In this document: positions 16,976 through 25,286 of the stretch, piece after piece
Numbering within the stretch: the first letter of the stretch is position 1
Layout: each line of letters opens with the position of its first letter
DNA from: Cellulomonas sp. ES6
Lineage (GTDB): Bacteria; Actinomycetota; Actinomycetes; Actinomycetales; Cellulomonadaceae
Reading direction: 5' to 3'
NCBI RefSeq assembly: GCF_030053835.1
Contig: NZ_CP125655.1
Coordinates: forward strand, 1,426,001-1,490,000
DNA: 64,000 nucleotides
Program-made: the position numbers and the translations under genes
Notes under the pieces: model-generated
Told to the model about the DNA's origin: nothing
Seen by the model: only the letters and a program-made list of their open reading frames with translations
Database searches by the model: none

Positions 16976-17749
16976 GTGACGGACCTGATCCGCATCCCGT
17001 TCCACGACGCCGAGGTGCTCGCGGTCGACATCGACGGCAAGCCGCACATCGTGCTGAAGCCGGCGATCGACGCACTCGGCGTCGACTACGACAACCAGCG
17101 CAAGAAGCTCGAGGACAAGTCCTGGGCAACCACGGTGCTCACCACCGTGGTTGCCGCCGACGGCAAGCGGCGTCAGATGCTCGCGGTCGACGTTCGGACC
17201 TTCCTCATGCTGCTGGCGACCATCGACGAGCGACGAGTCGGCGAGGCCGTGAGGCCGTTGCTCGTCGCCTACCAGTCCGAGGTCGCCGACGTCATCGAGG
17301 CGTACTGGACCAACGGGGGCGCGATCAACCCGCGGGCCACCCACGACCAGCTCACGGCGCTGGCGCAGCAGGCCGAGGCGCAGATGAACGTGATCCGCCT
17401 CGCGTCAGGGATCATCGCGCCTGACTACCTCGAGGCGAAGGCCCGCCTGGTGCTGGCTCGGTCGATGGGCGAGGAGCCGGAGATCGAGGACGGCGCGATC
17501 CCGGTCGACGTCTACTCGTTCCTCAAGAGCAAGGGCGTGAAGGCCCCCGCCATCGCCCGGTGGTCCGGGTCGTTCGGTAAGCGCCTCAAGGCCCTGTACG
17601 TCGCCGAGCGTGGCTGCGAGCCGGAGCCCGTCAGCCGGTTCGTCAACGGCACGTGGACCGAGGTCAAGGGCTACTTCAAGCGGGACCTCCCGCTGTTCGA
17701 GCGCGTCTACGACATCATGCGCGCCGACCTCACCGAGGTGGCGGCGTGA
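16976..17749 (+). CDS. Phage antirepressor (P22 AR N-terminal domain type)
   Basis: 257-aa protein. Residues about 5-115 match the phage antirepressor N-terminal domain: IPFHDAEVLAVDIDGKPHIV, then a winged segment DNQRKKLEDKSWATT and DVRTFLMLLATIDERRVGE. The C-terminal part (about 155-250) resembles a KilA-C/Bet v-like DNA or protein-binding domain with SFLKSKGVKAPAIARWSGSF. Such proteins bind and disable the phage repressor or remodel early transcription. GTG 16976 has AGGAG upstream. A GC-rich hairpin in the 73-bp gap after the Cro-like gene could attenuate expression. Confidence 0.85.
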   Translation: MTDLIRIPFHDAEVLAVDIDGKPHIVLKPAIDALGVDYDNQRKKLEDKSWATTVLTTVVAADGKRRQMLAVDVRTFLMLLATIDERRVGEAVRPLLVAYQSEVADVIEAYWTNGGAINPRATHDQLTALAQQAEAQMNVIRLASGIIAPDYLEAKARLVLARSMGEEPEIEDGAIPVDVYSFLKSKGVKAPAIARWSGSFGKRLKALYVAERGCEPEPVSRFVNGTWTEVKGYFKRDLPLFERVYDIMRADLTEVAA

Positions 17750-17892
17750 CTGCGCTGGATCGTCAGGTGGCGGAGACCGCTGAGCGCCTGGCGCCGCCGA
17801 CGTCGGTCGCGCTGACCATCGGCGCTTGGGCGTCGCTCATCGCCTTCGGGCTGCTGCTCGGTCTCATCGTGTTCGTGGCCGGTGCACGGTGA
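17746..17892 (+). CDS. Small single-pass membrane protein
   Basis: 48-aa protein overlapping the antirepressor stop (GTG 17746-17748 within GCGTGA). About 20 polar residues precede one strong transmembrane segment (ASLIAFGLLLGLIVFVAGAR). Both ends overlap neighbouring genes by 4 bp, so it is part of the translationally coupled early operon. Function unknown. Confidence 0.6.
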   Translation: MTALDRQVAETAERLAPPTSVALTIGAWASLIAFGLLLGLIVFVAGAR

Positions 17893-18098
17893 AGGCGCCG
17901 GCCGAGCGCCTCGCGGTGACGCTCAAGGAGGCCACCGAGCTGGTCCCGTTCAGCGAGGACACCCTCGACCGCGCCACCAAGGCGACCGACCCGCACGGGT
18001 TCCCGCCCCCGCTGCGCGCCAAGCGCGACTCCCGCGGCCGGCGTGTGGTCCTGATCCGGGACCTCGCGTCCTGGCTCGACTCGCTGCCAGACGCCTGA
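17889..18098 (+). CDS. Excisionase-like / MerR-type helix-turn-helix protein
   Basis: 69-aa DNA-binding protein with LKEATELVPFSEDTLDRATK as an HTH, a flexible loop PHGFPPPLRAKRDSRGRRVV and a closing helix DLASWLDSL. This is the layout of excisionase and helix_turn_helix_17 proteins. It could be the directionality factor for the integrase, although it is 4 kb from int, or an early regulator. It overlaps the genes on both sides. Confidence 0.7.
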   Translation: MKAPAERLAVTLKEATELVPFSEDTLDRATKATDPHGFPPPLRAKRDSRGRRVVLIRDLASWLDSLPDA

Positions 18099-18184
18099 TG
18101 AACGCCGGCCTGCAGATGCAAGAGGCGGCGCGCGAGGTGCAACTCGCCGCCGCCGTGATCCCCACCCCTGTCGAGGAGACGAAG

Positions 18185-18889
18185 ATGAGCACCACGGTAC
18201 CGCAGAGCACCGTAACCAAGCAGCAGCAGGAGGCCGTCGACCGGCTCAACGCGCTCGACCCCGGCGACTCCGTGAACAACGGCGTCCACTGGTACGAGAG
18301 CGCCGGTCCGGGCCTGTGGTCCGTCGACCCGGACAGCAAGTCCGCGGAGGTCCTCACGAGCCTCGAGATCGTGCTGGCGGCCACCAAGGCGATTGAGGTC
18401 GACCGCGCGTCGAACAGCATTGCCCTGCCCGCGAAGGCGGTCGAGCCCAGCCTCGCCCGGTTCAAGGCGCTCGCCGGAGACGAGCCGCACCCGTGGATCC
18501 TGCCCGCGGGGTCGGCGGACCCGTCCTGGCGGGGCACCTGCCCGGCGTGGTGCGAGGTCGACTCGCATGAGGTCGAGGTCGGGTACGGCAGCGACCAGCA
18601 CCGTTCGCGGCCGATCGCCGTCCTGTACTCGAACGGGTACCGGTGGGAGTGCGACGGCGGGCGTGTCGGCATCTCGCACTTCGAGGTCGCCCTGGAGCGG
18701 GTGGTGTCGTCCCGGGACAGCGCCCTCGCGTGGGTCACGCTGGCCCGGGAGCACCGGGGCGAGGGCACCGGGACCACGCTGAGGAACGCCCGGCTCGCTC
18801 CTGCGGAGGCGCGTCAGCTCGCCCGCGCGCTTCTCGCTGCCGCCGACCTGGCCGACCCGGACGGCGACTTCTACGAGGCCGGCCAGTGA
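18185..18889 (+). CDS. DUF6907 domain protein
   Basis: 234-aa protein. ATG 18185 is preferred for GAGGAG six bases upstream; an in-frame ATG at 18098 overlaps the previous stop (TGATG) and would add 29 residues. The C-terminal half has the DUF6907 pattern: WRGTCPAWCEVDSHEVEV near 123 (a CPxWC...H putative metal site), then a beta-rich stretch and LAPAEARQLARALLAAADLA. This family is common in actinobacteria and their phages; its function is unknown. A relative of the same pattern is at 20497. Confidence 0.75.
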   Translation: MSTTVPQSTVTKQQQEAVDRLNALDPGDSVNNGVHWYESAGPGLWSVDPDSKSAEVLTSLEIVLAATKAIEVDRASNSIALPAKAVEPSLARFKALAGDEPHPWILPAGSADPSWRGTCPAWCEVDSHEVEVGYGSDQHRSRPIAVLYSNGYRWECDGGRVGISHFEVALERVVSSRDSALAWVTLAREHRGEGTGTTLRNARLAPAEARQLARALLAAADLADPDGDFYEAGQ

Positions 18890-19473
18890 GCGGCAAGCGC
18901 GCTGCTAGCGCACCCTCCTGGGCGAAGACCACCAACTCGTGGAAGCACGACGGCGAGGGTCAGGACTTCTTCCACTACGGACCCGAGCACAGGACCGCCG
19001 CGTTGGACGGCAGCGGGGAAGTCGCTGTGACGATGCAGCGCAACGAGTACCGGCTCTACACCGGCGAGGTCCGCGTGTCCGACTCGGTAGGCGTGTGGAC
19101 CGTCGGTGACGCGAACCTCACGACCGACCAGGCCCGCGCCGTCGCCCACCAGCTGATCGTCGCGAGCCGGTGCCTCGAGGACGAGGCCCCGCCGTGGGGT
19201 AAGCCCGGCGACTGGGGCGTCGACGTCGACGGCAGCCGGACCCGGTTCACCGACGGGCTGTCGTTCGAGGTCGAGGGGCACGACGGGTCGATGTCGGCCC
19301 GAATGGAGAAGTTCGAGTACCAGCCCGGCCCTGCCGGCGGAGACCCGAAGACCACGTACCTCATCACGACCGGTCCCGACGTCGCGTTCACCGCCGACCA
19401 GGCCCGGCGGATCGGGGACGAGTTCATCCGGTACGCCGCCCTTCTCGACGCCTTCGAGGAGGCCGACCGATGA
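18886..19473 (+). CDS. Unknown early phage protein with duplicated module
   Basis: 195-aa protein, GTG start inside the previous stop. Two similar halves can be seen: each ends with TTDQARAVAHQLIVASRCLE (about 89-108) or TADQARRIGDEFIRYAALLD (about 171-190), preceded by a beta-rich segment. The pattern resembles the C-terminal part of DUF6907 proteins without the CPxWC site. Function unknown. Confidence 0.65.
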   Translation: MSGKRAASAPSWAKTTNSWKHDGEGQDFFHYGPEHRTAALDGSGEVAVTMQRNEYRLYTGEVRVSDSVGVWTVGDANLTTDQARAVAHQLIVASRCLEDEAPPWGKPGDWGVDVDGSRTRFTDGLSFEVEGHDGSMSARMEKFEYQPGPAGGDPKTTYLITTGPDVAFTADQARRIGDEFIRYAALLDAFEEADR

Positions 19474-19658
19474 CCACGTCCGGCGTCAGCGACGGCACCC
19501 CCCAGGCACAGGCCCTGATCTCCGACCTGCTCGACAAGTACGGCATCACCGACCCCCGCACCGCGCACCGGGAGATCCGCGAGCGCTTCTCGCAGGCCGA
19601 CCTCGACACCTACCGCGCGGCCCTGACGGTGCTCTACGGGAATGGAGAGCTCGGATGA
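19470..19658 (+). CDS. Small early phage protein
   Basis: 62-aa acidic helical protein overlapping its neighbours by 4 bp at both ends (ATGA type). No motif recognised. Retained because it fits the tightly coupled early operon without gaps. Confidence 0.6.
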   Translation: MTTSGVSDGTPQAQALISDLLDKYGITDPRTAHREIRERFSQADLDTYRAALTVLYGNGELG

Positions 19659-19888
19659 GGAAGAAGCCGAGGGTCGAGCGCTGCATGCGCTGCAGCCGGC
19701 GTTGGCGGGGTGCCGACGACTGGAACTCCGTGTGGAAGTCCGGCGTGCTCACGGGGCTGCTCTGCCCCGACTGCCAGACCCCCGAGGAGAACGCCGAGGC
19801 CGAGATCAACGCCGTCGGCCTGGACTACGACCGCATGCACAAGCGCGAGGACGGCCACTGGTACGTCCCCGAGAAGGACGTGATCTAG
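19655..19888 (+). CDS. Small zinc-ribbon-like protein
   Basis: 77-aa protein with CMRCSRRW near residue 10 and LLCPDCQTPEE near 35, forming a plausible CxxC...CxxC zinc site. The tail ends DGHWYVPEKDVI. It is followed without gap by the next gene. It may be a nucleic-acid-binding early protein; function not known. Confidence 0.6.
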   Translation: MRKKPRVERCMRCSRRWRGADDWNSVWKSGVLTGLLCPDCQTPEENAEAEINAVGLDYDRMHKREDGHWYVPEKDVI

Positions 19889-20500
19889 ATGGCTACCGAC
19901 AGCAACGTCGTCCCGATGCGCCAGACGGCTTCCGAGACCCCCTCTCAGGACTGGGCACCGATCCTCGCGTCCGGCTCCGGCCCTCACGTCTGCACGCGGT
20001 GCGCCACCGAGTTCACGGTCCGGACGTGGCACGTGGTGTGGCCGGCGAACAGTCACCGACCTGTGTGCTCCGCGTGCGCGCTCGACGACCCGGTGCTGCG
20101 CACGTGGGCGCTCAGGTCGATCGCGGCGGACGCCATCGACCGCGCCCTCACCGAGACGGCCGACTCTGCCCAGCGGCGTGCGGTCGCCCTGGCGCTCGTG
20201 TCGGACGTCTCGTGGTTCGCGAACTGGCGCGAGTCGGAGACCTACATCGACGTCTACGTGCCGCCGGCGGACGACGGGGACGACCCCGAGGACGACGCGT
20301 TCGCGGGCCTGACCCTCGGCGACGAGCCGCAGAGCATCCGCCGAGCGGCGTTCCGCGCGGCGAAGGTGCTCGACCGGCACATCACCGAGGACGACCACCT
20401 GCTCGACGCCGTCGAGCACGCCTACGGCAACGGCACCGACCACGAGCTCGCGACCGCCGTCCTCACGATCGTCGCAGCCGCGGAGGCGGTGGGTCCGTGA
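19889..20500 (+). CDS. Unknown early phage protein with CxxC pairs
   Basis: 203-aa protein. A single CxxC pair (HVCTRCATEFTVRTWHVVWP near residue 32) followed by PVCSACALDDP about 25 residues on suggests a zinc finger. The remainder is acidic and helical (PPADDGDDPEDDAFAGLTLG). It starts directly after the previous stop codon. No family recognised. Confidence 0.6.
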   Translation: MATDSNVVPMRQTASETPSQDWAPILASGSGPHVCTRCATEFTVRTWHVVWPANSHRPVCSACALDDPVLRTWALRSIAADAIDRALTETADSAQRRAVALALVSDVSWFANWRESETYIDVYVPPADDGDDPEDDAFAGLTLGDEPQSIRRAAFRAAKVLDRHITEDDHLLDAVEHAYGNGTDHELATAVLTIVAAAEAVGP

Positions 20501-20988
20501 CGTCCAGCGAGCACTTCGACTGGTGCGACGTCGGCGCGTGCGAGGTCGTAGCCACGTCGCCGGAGCGCCTCGTGGCGCACAGGACGCGAGCCGTCGAGGT
20601 CATCCCGGGCGTCACGCTCCGCGCCTCCCGCACGCGCGCCGAGTGGACCGAGTCCGAAGGGCCGATCGACCTCACGCTCACCACAGCCGGGACCTTCACG
20701 GCCGAACAACTGCACGATCTCGGCGCCGAGCTGTGCAACAACCGTCCCACCGACCGGCTCATCGACTCCATGCTCAGCCACCCTCGGCCCACCGCGTGCC
20801 CCGAATGGTGCACAGCCGACGCCGACCAGCCGGGATGGCGCGGACACCGCTGGCACTACGTCGGCGCCCACGGCTGCCTCATCCGAGTCCACGCCGGCCG
20901 AGTCGGCAAGACCATGCGCCACCAGGGCGAGTTCGCCGAGCCCGACAGCAGCACACGTCTCGGCCCCCGCCGCTGGATCCGCGACTAA
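20497..20988 (+). CDS. DUF6907-like protein with CPxWC motif
   Basis: 163-aa protein, GTG within the previous stop. It carries ACPEWCTADADQPGWRGH near residue 100, the same CPxWC...H pattern as the gene at 18185, and an upstream beta-rich half with GTFTAEQLHDLGAELCN. In this gene the motif is C-terminal whereas at 18185 it is central, so the two may be rearranged relatives. Function unknown. Confidence 0.6.
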   Translation: MTSSEHFDWCDVGACEVVATSPERLVAHRTRAVEVIPGVTLRASRTRAEWTESEGPIDLTLTTAGTFTAEQLHDLGAELCNNRPTDRLIDSMLSHPRPTACPEWCTADADQPGWRGHRWHYVGAHGCLIRVHAGRVGKTMRHQGEFAEPDSSTRLGPRRWIRD

Positions 20989-20998
20989 CCCACGAGCC

Positions 20999-21038
20999 CC
21001 GCCGGGGTGGGCTGACCCGCCACCGCCCACCCCGGCGG
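20999..21038. terminator. 14-bp hairpin closing the early operon
   Basis: Perfect 14-bp stem (20999-21012 with 21025-21038) and a 12-nt loop in the only sizeable gap of this region, without a T tract. It probably ends or attenuates early transcription before the replication genes. Confidence 0.6.
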
Positions 21039-21061
21039 ACCACATCAGGAAGGAGACCGGC

Positions 21062-21169
21062 ATGCCGGACCTGAGCCCCCGCGGCTTCTTCGCCGTCGGC
21101 GTCTACCGGCCCAAGACCGAGGCCAACGTCGGCACCCTGTGGCGCACCGCGCACCTGTACGGCGCCGCA
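21062..21169 (+). pseudogene. N-terminal remnant of a SpoU-type RNA methyltransferase gene
   Basis: After a strong AAGGAG site, the first 36 codons read MPDLSPRGFFAVGVYRPKTE and then ANVGTLWRTAHLYGAA. This is the characteristic start of SpoU/TrmH-family proteins found in phages and proteobacteria. The similarity stops abruptly and the frame runs open into the next gene, whose own ATG and ribosome site lie at 21203. The rest of the methyltransferase is missing, so this looks like a deletion scar. Confidence 0.6.
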
Positions 21170-21202
21170 TGGTCACCGAACCATCACCAGCAAGGAGTCG
21201 TC

Positions 21203-21553
21203 ATGACCACTCCCGCGATCGTCCCCGCCGCCAGGTCGATCCTCGCCGAGGCCCGCGCCGACCACATCCCCCTGCCGAACGGGAACTGCGACGGCTGTGA
21301 GCAGGCTGCCTCGTGGCCGTGCGACATCGTGACCGTCGCCGCCATCGGCGACCAGCTCGCGGACAAGATCGTCGTGCTGGCGGCCGACGAGGACCTCATG
21401 ATCGAGTCGGGGACCGCGCTCGCAGCAACGGTCCGCGCCGTCCGTGACGCGTGCGACGAGATCGAGGCTGAGGACGGCGGGCACGTCCACCGCGACGTGC
21501 TCGACCGTATCCGCGCCGCGGCTACCGTCCTGCACACCAAGGACGGCGCCTGA
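21203..21553 (+). CDS. Unknown early protein
   Basis: 116-aa protein, start chosen at ATG 21203 with AAGGAG upstream. It contains NGNCDGCEQAASWPCDIVTV near residue 28, a cluster of three cysteines seen in many small actinophage proteins, followed by helical segments. Its stop overlaps the ATG of the initiator gene. Function unknown. Confidence 0.65.
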   Translation: MTTPAIVPAARSILAEARADHIPLPNGNCDGCEQAASWPCDIVTVAAIGDQLADKIVVLAADEDLMIESGTALAATVRAVRDACDEIEAEDGGHVHRDVLDRIRAAATVLHTKDGA

Positions 21554-22368
21554 TGCCTCGGATGCGGTACATCAAGCCCGAGTTCTGGACCGACGGGACG
21601 CTCGTGAAGTGCTCCCGTGACGCTCGGATGCTGTACATCGGAACGTGGAACTTCGCGTTGTGCGATGAGGGTCATCTTGATGCTGACGTGATGCGCCTCA
21701 AGATGCAGGTGTTCCCGATGGATGACGTCGACATCGAGGCACTCCTGCGCGAGTTGATCGACGCCGAGCGCATCAAGCGCATCACCTACGGTCCCGACCG
21801 GCGACCGGCGCTCCACGTCGTTCACCTGCGGGAACACCAGAAGACCGACGCCCGGTGGTCGGCCAGATGCCCGGTCTGCACCTCTCTCCACCTCTCCGAA
21901 CCTCCCCAGACCTCTCCGGACCCCTCCGAAACTCGCCCCAAAGTGCCTAGGAGGGGAGGGGAGGGGAGTAGGAGGGGAATGGGAGAGGAGGGGAGCAAGA
22001 CACCGTCATCGGCTGCGCCGACGACGACGTCCGAGTTCGAGCAGTTCTGGTCCCTGTACCCGAGGAAGGTCGGCAAGCAGGACGCGATCAAGGCCTTCGC
22101 CAAGGCCACGAAGAACGCGTCGGCCGCCCGGGTCATCCTCGGTGCGAAGCGACTGACCGAGGACCCGAACCTCCCGGAGAAGCAGTTCGTCCCGCACCCG
22201 GCCACGTGGCTGAACCGCGGCGGGTGGGAGGACGAGCCGTACGCGCCGAGGTCCACCGGCAGGCCGTCGGTGCCGACCACGGACGACAAGGTCCGCGACG
22301 GCATGGAGCTCGCAGAGCGGCTGCGCACCCAGCACCCAGTCCTCACCTCACCCCAGATCGGAGCCTGA
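21553..22368 (+). CDS. Replication initiator-like protein (lambda O / DnaD-like)
   Basis: 271-aa protein. Residues about 1-95 form a winged-helix-like N-terminal domain (RYIKPEFWTDGTLVKCSRDA, then a DALLRELIDAERIKR-like helix and LHVVHLREHQ), common in phage replication initiators. A low-complexity linker (about 110-155) follows, then a C-terminal helical domain FEQFWSLYPRKVGKQDAIKA, KQFVPHPATWLNRGGWEDE, which matches the conserved C-terminus of phage replication proteins that recruit the helicase. The linker is encoded by the unusual pyrimidine/purine tract. It lies immediately before the DnaB-type helicase operon. Confidence 0.8.
   Translation: MPRMRYIKPEFWTDGTLVKCSRDARMLYIGTWNFALCDEGHLDADVMRLKMQVFPMDDVDIEALLRELIDAERIKRITYGPDRRPALHVVHLREHQKTDARWSARCPVCTSLHLSEPPQTSPDPSETRPKVPRRGGEGSRRGMGEEGSKTPSSAAPTTTSEFEQFWSLYPRKVGKQDAIKAFAKATKNASAARVILGAKRLTEDPNLPEKQFVPHPATWLNRGGWEDEPYAPRSTGRPSVPTTDDKVRDGMELAERLRTQHPVLTSPQIGA
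21880..21996. repeat. Pyrimidine-rich then purine-rich tract, candidate replication origin
   Basis: From 21880 to about 21938 the + strand is dominated by short CCTCTCC-type repeats. From 21949 to 21996 it is almost pure purine with repeated GGGGA runs (six runs of at least three G). The two halves are partly complementary, and the G runs fit an intramolecular quadruplex. It lies in the middle of the initiator gene, as iterons do in lambda O. Confidence 0.55.
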
Positions 22369-22370
22369 CC

Positions 22371-22769
22371 ATGCACCCCGCTCACGCAGCCGAGCTGCTG
22401 TCGCTGTGCGCGTCCCTCGACAACCGGACCGTGAACGAGTCCACCGCCCTCGCGTGGGCGCAGGTGCTCCCCGACCTGCGGATGGAGGACGCCACCACCG
22501 CCGTCGTCGAGCACTACCGCGAGCACCGCGAGTGGATCATGCCCGCCGACATCGTCCGCGGTGCCCGGGCAGCCGTCGCACTGCGCATCGAGGACGGGCT
22601 GCGCGAGATCCGCGCAGCCGGCATCCCCGAGCCCGACGGCGCCAACCCGTGGATGTACAACGGCGACCTCCGCAGGGCCCTCGCGGACGGCCTCAGCCCC
22701 GCCGAGGCCGTCGAGTACGCCGTCCGCGCGCACAAGAACCAGATCACCGAGACGGGAGAGCCCCAGTGA
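22371..22769 (+). CDS. Small helicase-associated early protein
   Basis: 132-aa helical protein between the initiator and the helicase, overlapping the helicase start by 4 bp. The sequence ALAWAQVLPDLRMEDATTAV then EHREWIMPADIVRGARA resembles the small replisome/helicase-loader-like proteins that recur at this position in actinophages. A loader role is inferred from position only. Confidence 0.6.
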   Translation: MHPAHAAELLSLCASLDNRTVNESTALAWAQVLPDLRMEDATTAVVEHYREHREWIMPADIVRGARAAVALRIEDGLREIRAAGIPEPDGANPWMYNGDLRRALADGLSPAEAVEYAVRAHKNQITETGEPQ

Positions 22770-24040
22770 ACGACCTCCACCCCGAGCGGGCGGTCATCGG
22801 CCTCGCCATGGCGAAGCCCGGGATCGTCGACGGGCTCGACGTCGATGTCGCGGACTTCGGCACCCCGGCGAACGCCGCGGTCTGGCGGGTCATCACCCGC
22901 CTCCGGGACCGAGGCGAGCCGACCGACCCGGCGAGCGTCGTCGCGGCCGTCGAGACCACCCGCGGCACCGACATGGACCTCAACGCCGTCGACGCGCTGT
23001 GGATCCACCAGGTGTACTCAGAGGCCCCGATCGCCGCGCTCGGTGACCGGTACGCGCGCCTCGTCGCCGACTACGCCGCCCGCCGCAGGCTCGGCGCGCT
23101 GTTCATCCGCGGGAACCAGATGCTCAGCGAGGTCGAGAACGCCGCCGAGATCGTCGAGATCCTCCGCGGCGAACTCGACGCCGTGACCCGCGGCACCGCG
23201 GCCGTCCGGCTCGTTGGCGACACCATCGCCGACACCCTCGACGCGATCGCCCAGCCGTCCGCCGCGATCCCGACACCCTGGTCCGACCTCAACGACCTGA
23301 TCCGCGGCTGGCGGCCCGGGGCGCTCTACGTCGTGGCCGCGCGCCCCGGGGTCGGGAAGTCGATCGTCGCGATCGACGCCGCCCTCGGCCTCGCCGAGCA
23401 CGGGTACGTCGCGATCAACTCCCTCGAGATGCCCGAGACCGAGCTGCACGGCCGACTCCTCGCGAACCTCGCCGAGGTCCCCGTCGGGCGCATCGACGGG
23501 CGCGCACTGCAGGAGGCCGACTGGGCGCGCATCTCCCGCCGCATGGACATCCTCACCGGCCTGCGGATCAGCATCGACGACCGGTCCGGGATCAGCCTCA
23601 CCGACGTGAAGTCCCACGCCCGCACCCTGTCGCGCCGCGGACCCGTCTCCGGGCTGGTCGTGGACTACCTGCAGCTCATGGAAGCCGCACCCGGGGACCG
23701 GCGCCCCCGCCACGAGCTCATCGCGTCGTACTCCCGCGGGCTCAAGGTCCTCGCGAAGGAGATGAACATCCCGGTCATCGCCCTCTCGCAGCTCAACCGG
23801 GGACCCGAGCAGCGCCAGGACAAGCGGCCCTCCCTCGGCGACCTACGCGAGTCCGGCGCGATCGAGCAGGACGCCGACGTGGTCCTGCTGCTGCACGAGA
23901 CGAACCTGAACGACGACACCGAGCTCGACGTGATCGTCGCGAAGAACCGCCACGGCGCCCGCGGCGACTTCCAGGTCGTCCGCCGCGGCTGGTACTCGCG
24001 CATCGACCAGAAGGGCTGGACACCCCACCGCACCGCGTGA
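22766..24040 (+). CDS. Replicative DNA helicase, DnaB family
   Basis: 424-aa hexameric helicase. The N-terminal domain (about 1-110, HPERAVIGLAMAKPGIVDGL) is followed by the RecA-like ATPase, with Walker A AARPGVGKS near residue 193, an H1a-like glutamate in INSLEMPETEL, Walker B VVDYLQLM near 301, and H3/H4 IALSQLNRGPEQR and GDLRESGAIEQDADVVLLL. The C-terminal KNRHGARGDFQVVRRGWYSR is typical of DnaB. GTG start overlaps the previous gene. It should unwind phage DNA at the fork, loaded by the initiator and small protein upstream. Confidence 0.93.
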   Translation: MNDLHPERAVIGLAMAKPGIVDGLDVDVADFGTPANAAVWRVITRLRDRGEPTDPASVVAAVETTRGTDMDLNAVDALWIHQVYSEAPIAALGDRYARLVADYAARRRLGALFIRGNQMLSEVENAAEIVEILRGELDAVTRGTAAVRLVGDTIADTLDAIAQPSAAIPTPWSDLNDLIRGWRPGALYVVAARPGVGKSIVAIDAALGLAEHGYVAINSLEMPETELHGRLLANLAEVPVGRIDGRALQEADWARISRRMDILTGLRISIDDRSGISLTDVKSHARTLSRRGPVSGLVVDYLQLMEAAPGDRRPRHELIASYSRGLKVLAKEMNIPVIALSQLNRGPEQRQDKRPSLGDLRESGAIEQDADVVLLLHETNLNDDTELDVIVAKNRHGARGDFQVVRRGWYSRIDQKGWTPHRTA

Positions 24041-24090
24041 CCCGCACCCCCAGCCCCACCCTCGAACCCGCCAGCGAGAGGCAGCACCGC

Positions 24091-25110
24091 ATGACCAGCA
24101 CCACCGACCACCAGCACGAGTGGACCGAGACCACCGGCCCCGAGGACACCTCGCGCACGTGGGCGTGCACCCAGTGCCCCGCCACCACCACCCAGTGCGC
24201 CACCTGCGACCGCACGCTCGACACCACCGGTCGGGTCTGCGAGCACTGCGTCTCCCGCTCCCGCAACGACCTCCGCGAGATCCGCGACCTCTACGCGCTC
24301 CTGCCCGACGTCATCGCCGCCGCCGCCGGCCTGCACGCTGTCCGGTACGACATGCGCTTCGGCGCCGGCGAACCCCGCCACGCGACCGACGCCGCGATCA
24401 TCGGCGGAGCCGCCATGGTCATGGCCGCCGGCGGGAACGTCGACAAGACCCGCCTCGGCCGCGGGGAGACCACGATCGACCCCGCCCTCCTCGAAGCCGA
24501 GCGCAAGGACCCGCCGTCCGTGCGCGCCGTCCTGACGTTCTGGGAGGAGGCCTGGCGCGACGAGCAGCACCAAGACGGACCCACCACGACCGCCCTCGCC
24601 GACACCGTCGACTACCTCCTCGCGAACACCACCTGGGCCGCCCAGCACGCCCAGACGTGGACCGAGTACCGCGGCGACGTCCGCGACCTCATCGGGCGCC
24701 TGCGCTACATCACCGGCGCATCCAAGGCCCCCGTCCGCAACGAGGTCCCGTGCCCCGAGTGCGGCGGCACCGTCCTGCAGCGGTGGACCGACGCAGGCCT
24801 GGACGACGCCCACACCTGCACCGGATGCCGGATCACATGGCCCACCGCCGCGCACTTCGCCCGGGCACTCCGCACGACCTACCACGCCCTGCCGGAGACG
24901 AACCCCGACGCGCTCATCACCCTCGACGACGCCCGCCGCATCCTCCCCGACCTCAAGCGGAACACGCTCAACGTCTGGATCAAGCGCGACCGCGAGCGCG
25001 CCGAGCTCGGCGCCGAGCGCGAGCTGCCCGAGCGCGGCCGAGACGTCCGCGGCGAGAACCTCTACCGCCTCGGTGACATCGCCGCCCGACTCGACCGCAA
25101 CGCCGGATAG
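24091..25110 (+). CDS. Zinc-ribbon protein of unknown function
   Basis: 339-aa protein; a GTG at 24037 overlapping the helicase stop would add 18 low-complexity residues, but ATG 24091 has GAGAGG upstream. The N-terminus carries many CxxC pairs (ACTQCPATTTQCATCDRTL then RVCEHC), and a second zinc site lies at VPCPECGG...HTCTGCRITW near 230-260. A C-terminal HTH-like stretch (DARRILPDLKRNTLNVWIKR) suggests DNA binding. It is widespread in actinophage replication regions. It may be a transcription or primase-like factor; no catalytic motif is seen. Confidence 0.7.
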   Translation: MTSTTDHQHEWTETTGPEDTSRTWACTQCPATTTQCATCDRTLDTTGRVCEHCVSRSRNDLREIRDLYALLPDVIAAAAGLHAVRYDMRFGAGEPRHATDAAIIGGAAMVMAAGGNVDKTRLGRGETTIDPALLEAERKDPPSVRAVLTFWEEAWRDEQHQDGPTTTALADTVDYLLANTTWAAQHAQTWTEYRGDVRDLIGRLRYITGASKAPVRNEVPCPECGGTVLQRWTDAGLDDAHTCTGCRITWPTAAHFARALRTTYHALPETNPDALITLDDARRILPDLKRNTLNVWIKRDRERAELGAERELPERGRDVRGENLYRLGDIAARLDRNAG

Positions 25111-25118
25111 CCCGGCCT

Positions 25119-25155
25119 CCCGGCGTGTCGCGCTTGGCGGGCGCGGCACGCCGGG
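25119..25155. terminator. Hairpin after the replication operon
   Basis: Perfect 9-bp stem CCCGGCGTG/CACGCCGGG (25119-25127 with 25147-25155) starting 9 bp after the stop. The rest of the gap to 25287 holds a second 8-bp stem (AAGGCCCG with CGGGCCTT, about 25200-25242). Confidence 0.55.
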
Positions 25156-25274
25156 TGCTACTGTCCTTCCTGTCACCGGAAATACGGGTGACGTGTCTCC
25201 AAGGCCCGACGCACCGGTCACCCACCGCGAGCGCCGGGCCTTCGCGTTTATCGCTCAGACAACTAGCGACTCGA

Positions 25275-25280
25275 TAAGGT
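25275..25280 (+). promoter_or_regulatory. -10 element of a leaderless moron promoter
   Basis: TAAGGT ends seven bases before the A of ATG 25287, predicting transcription to begin at the start codon. The -35 region is not consensus. Confidence 0.45.
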
Positions 25281-25286
25281 GCGGGC

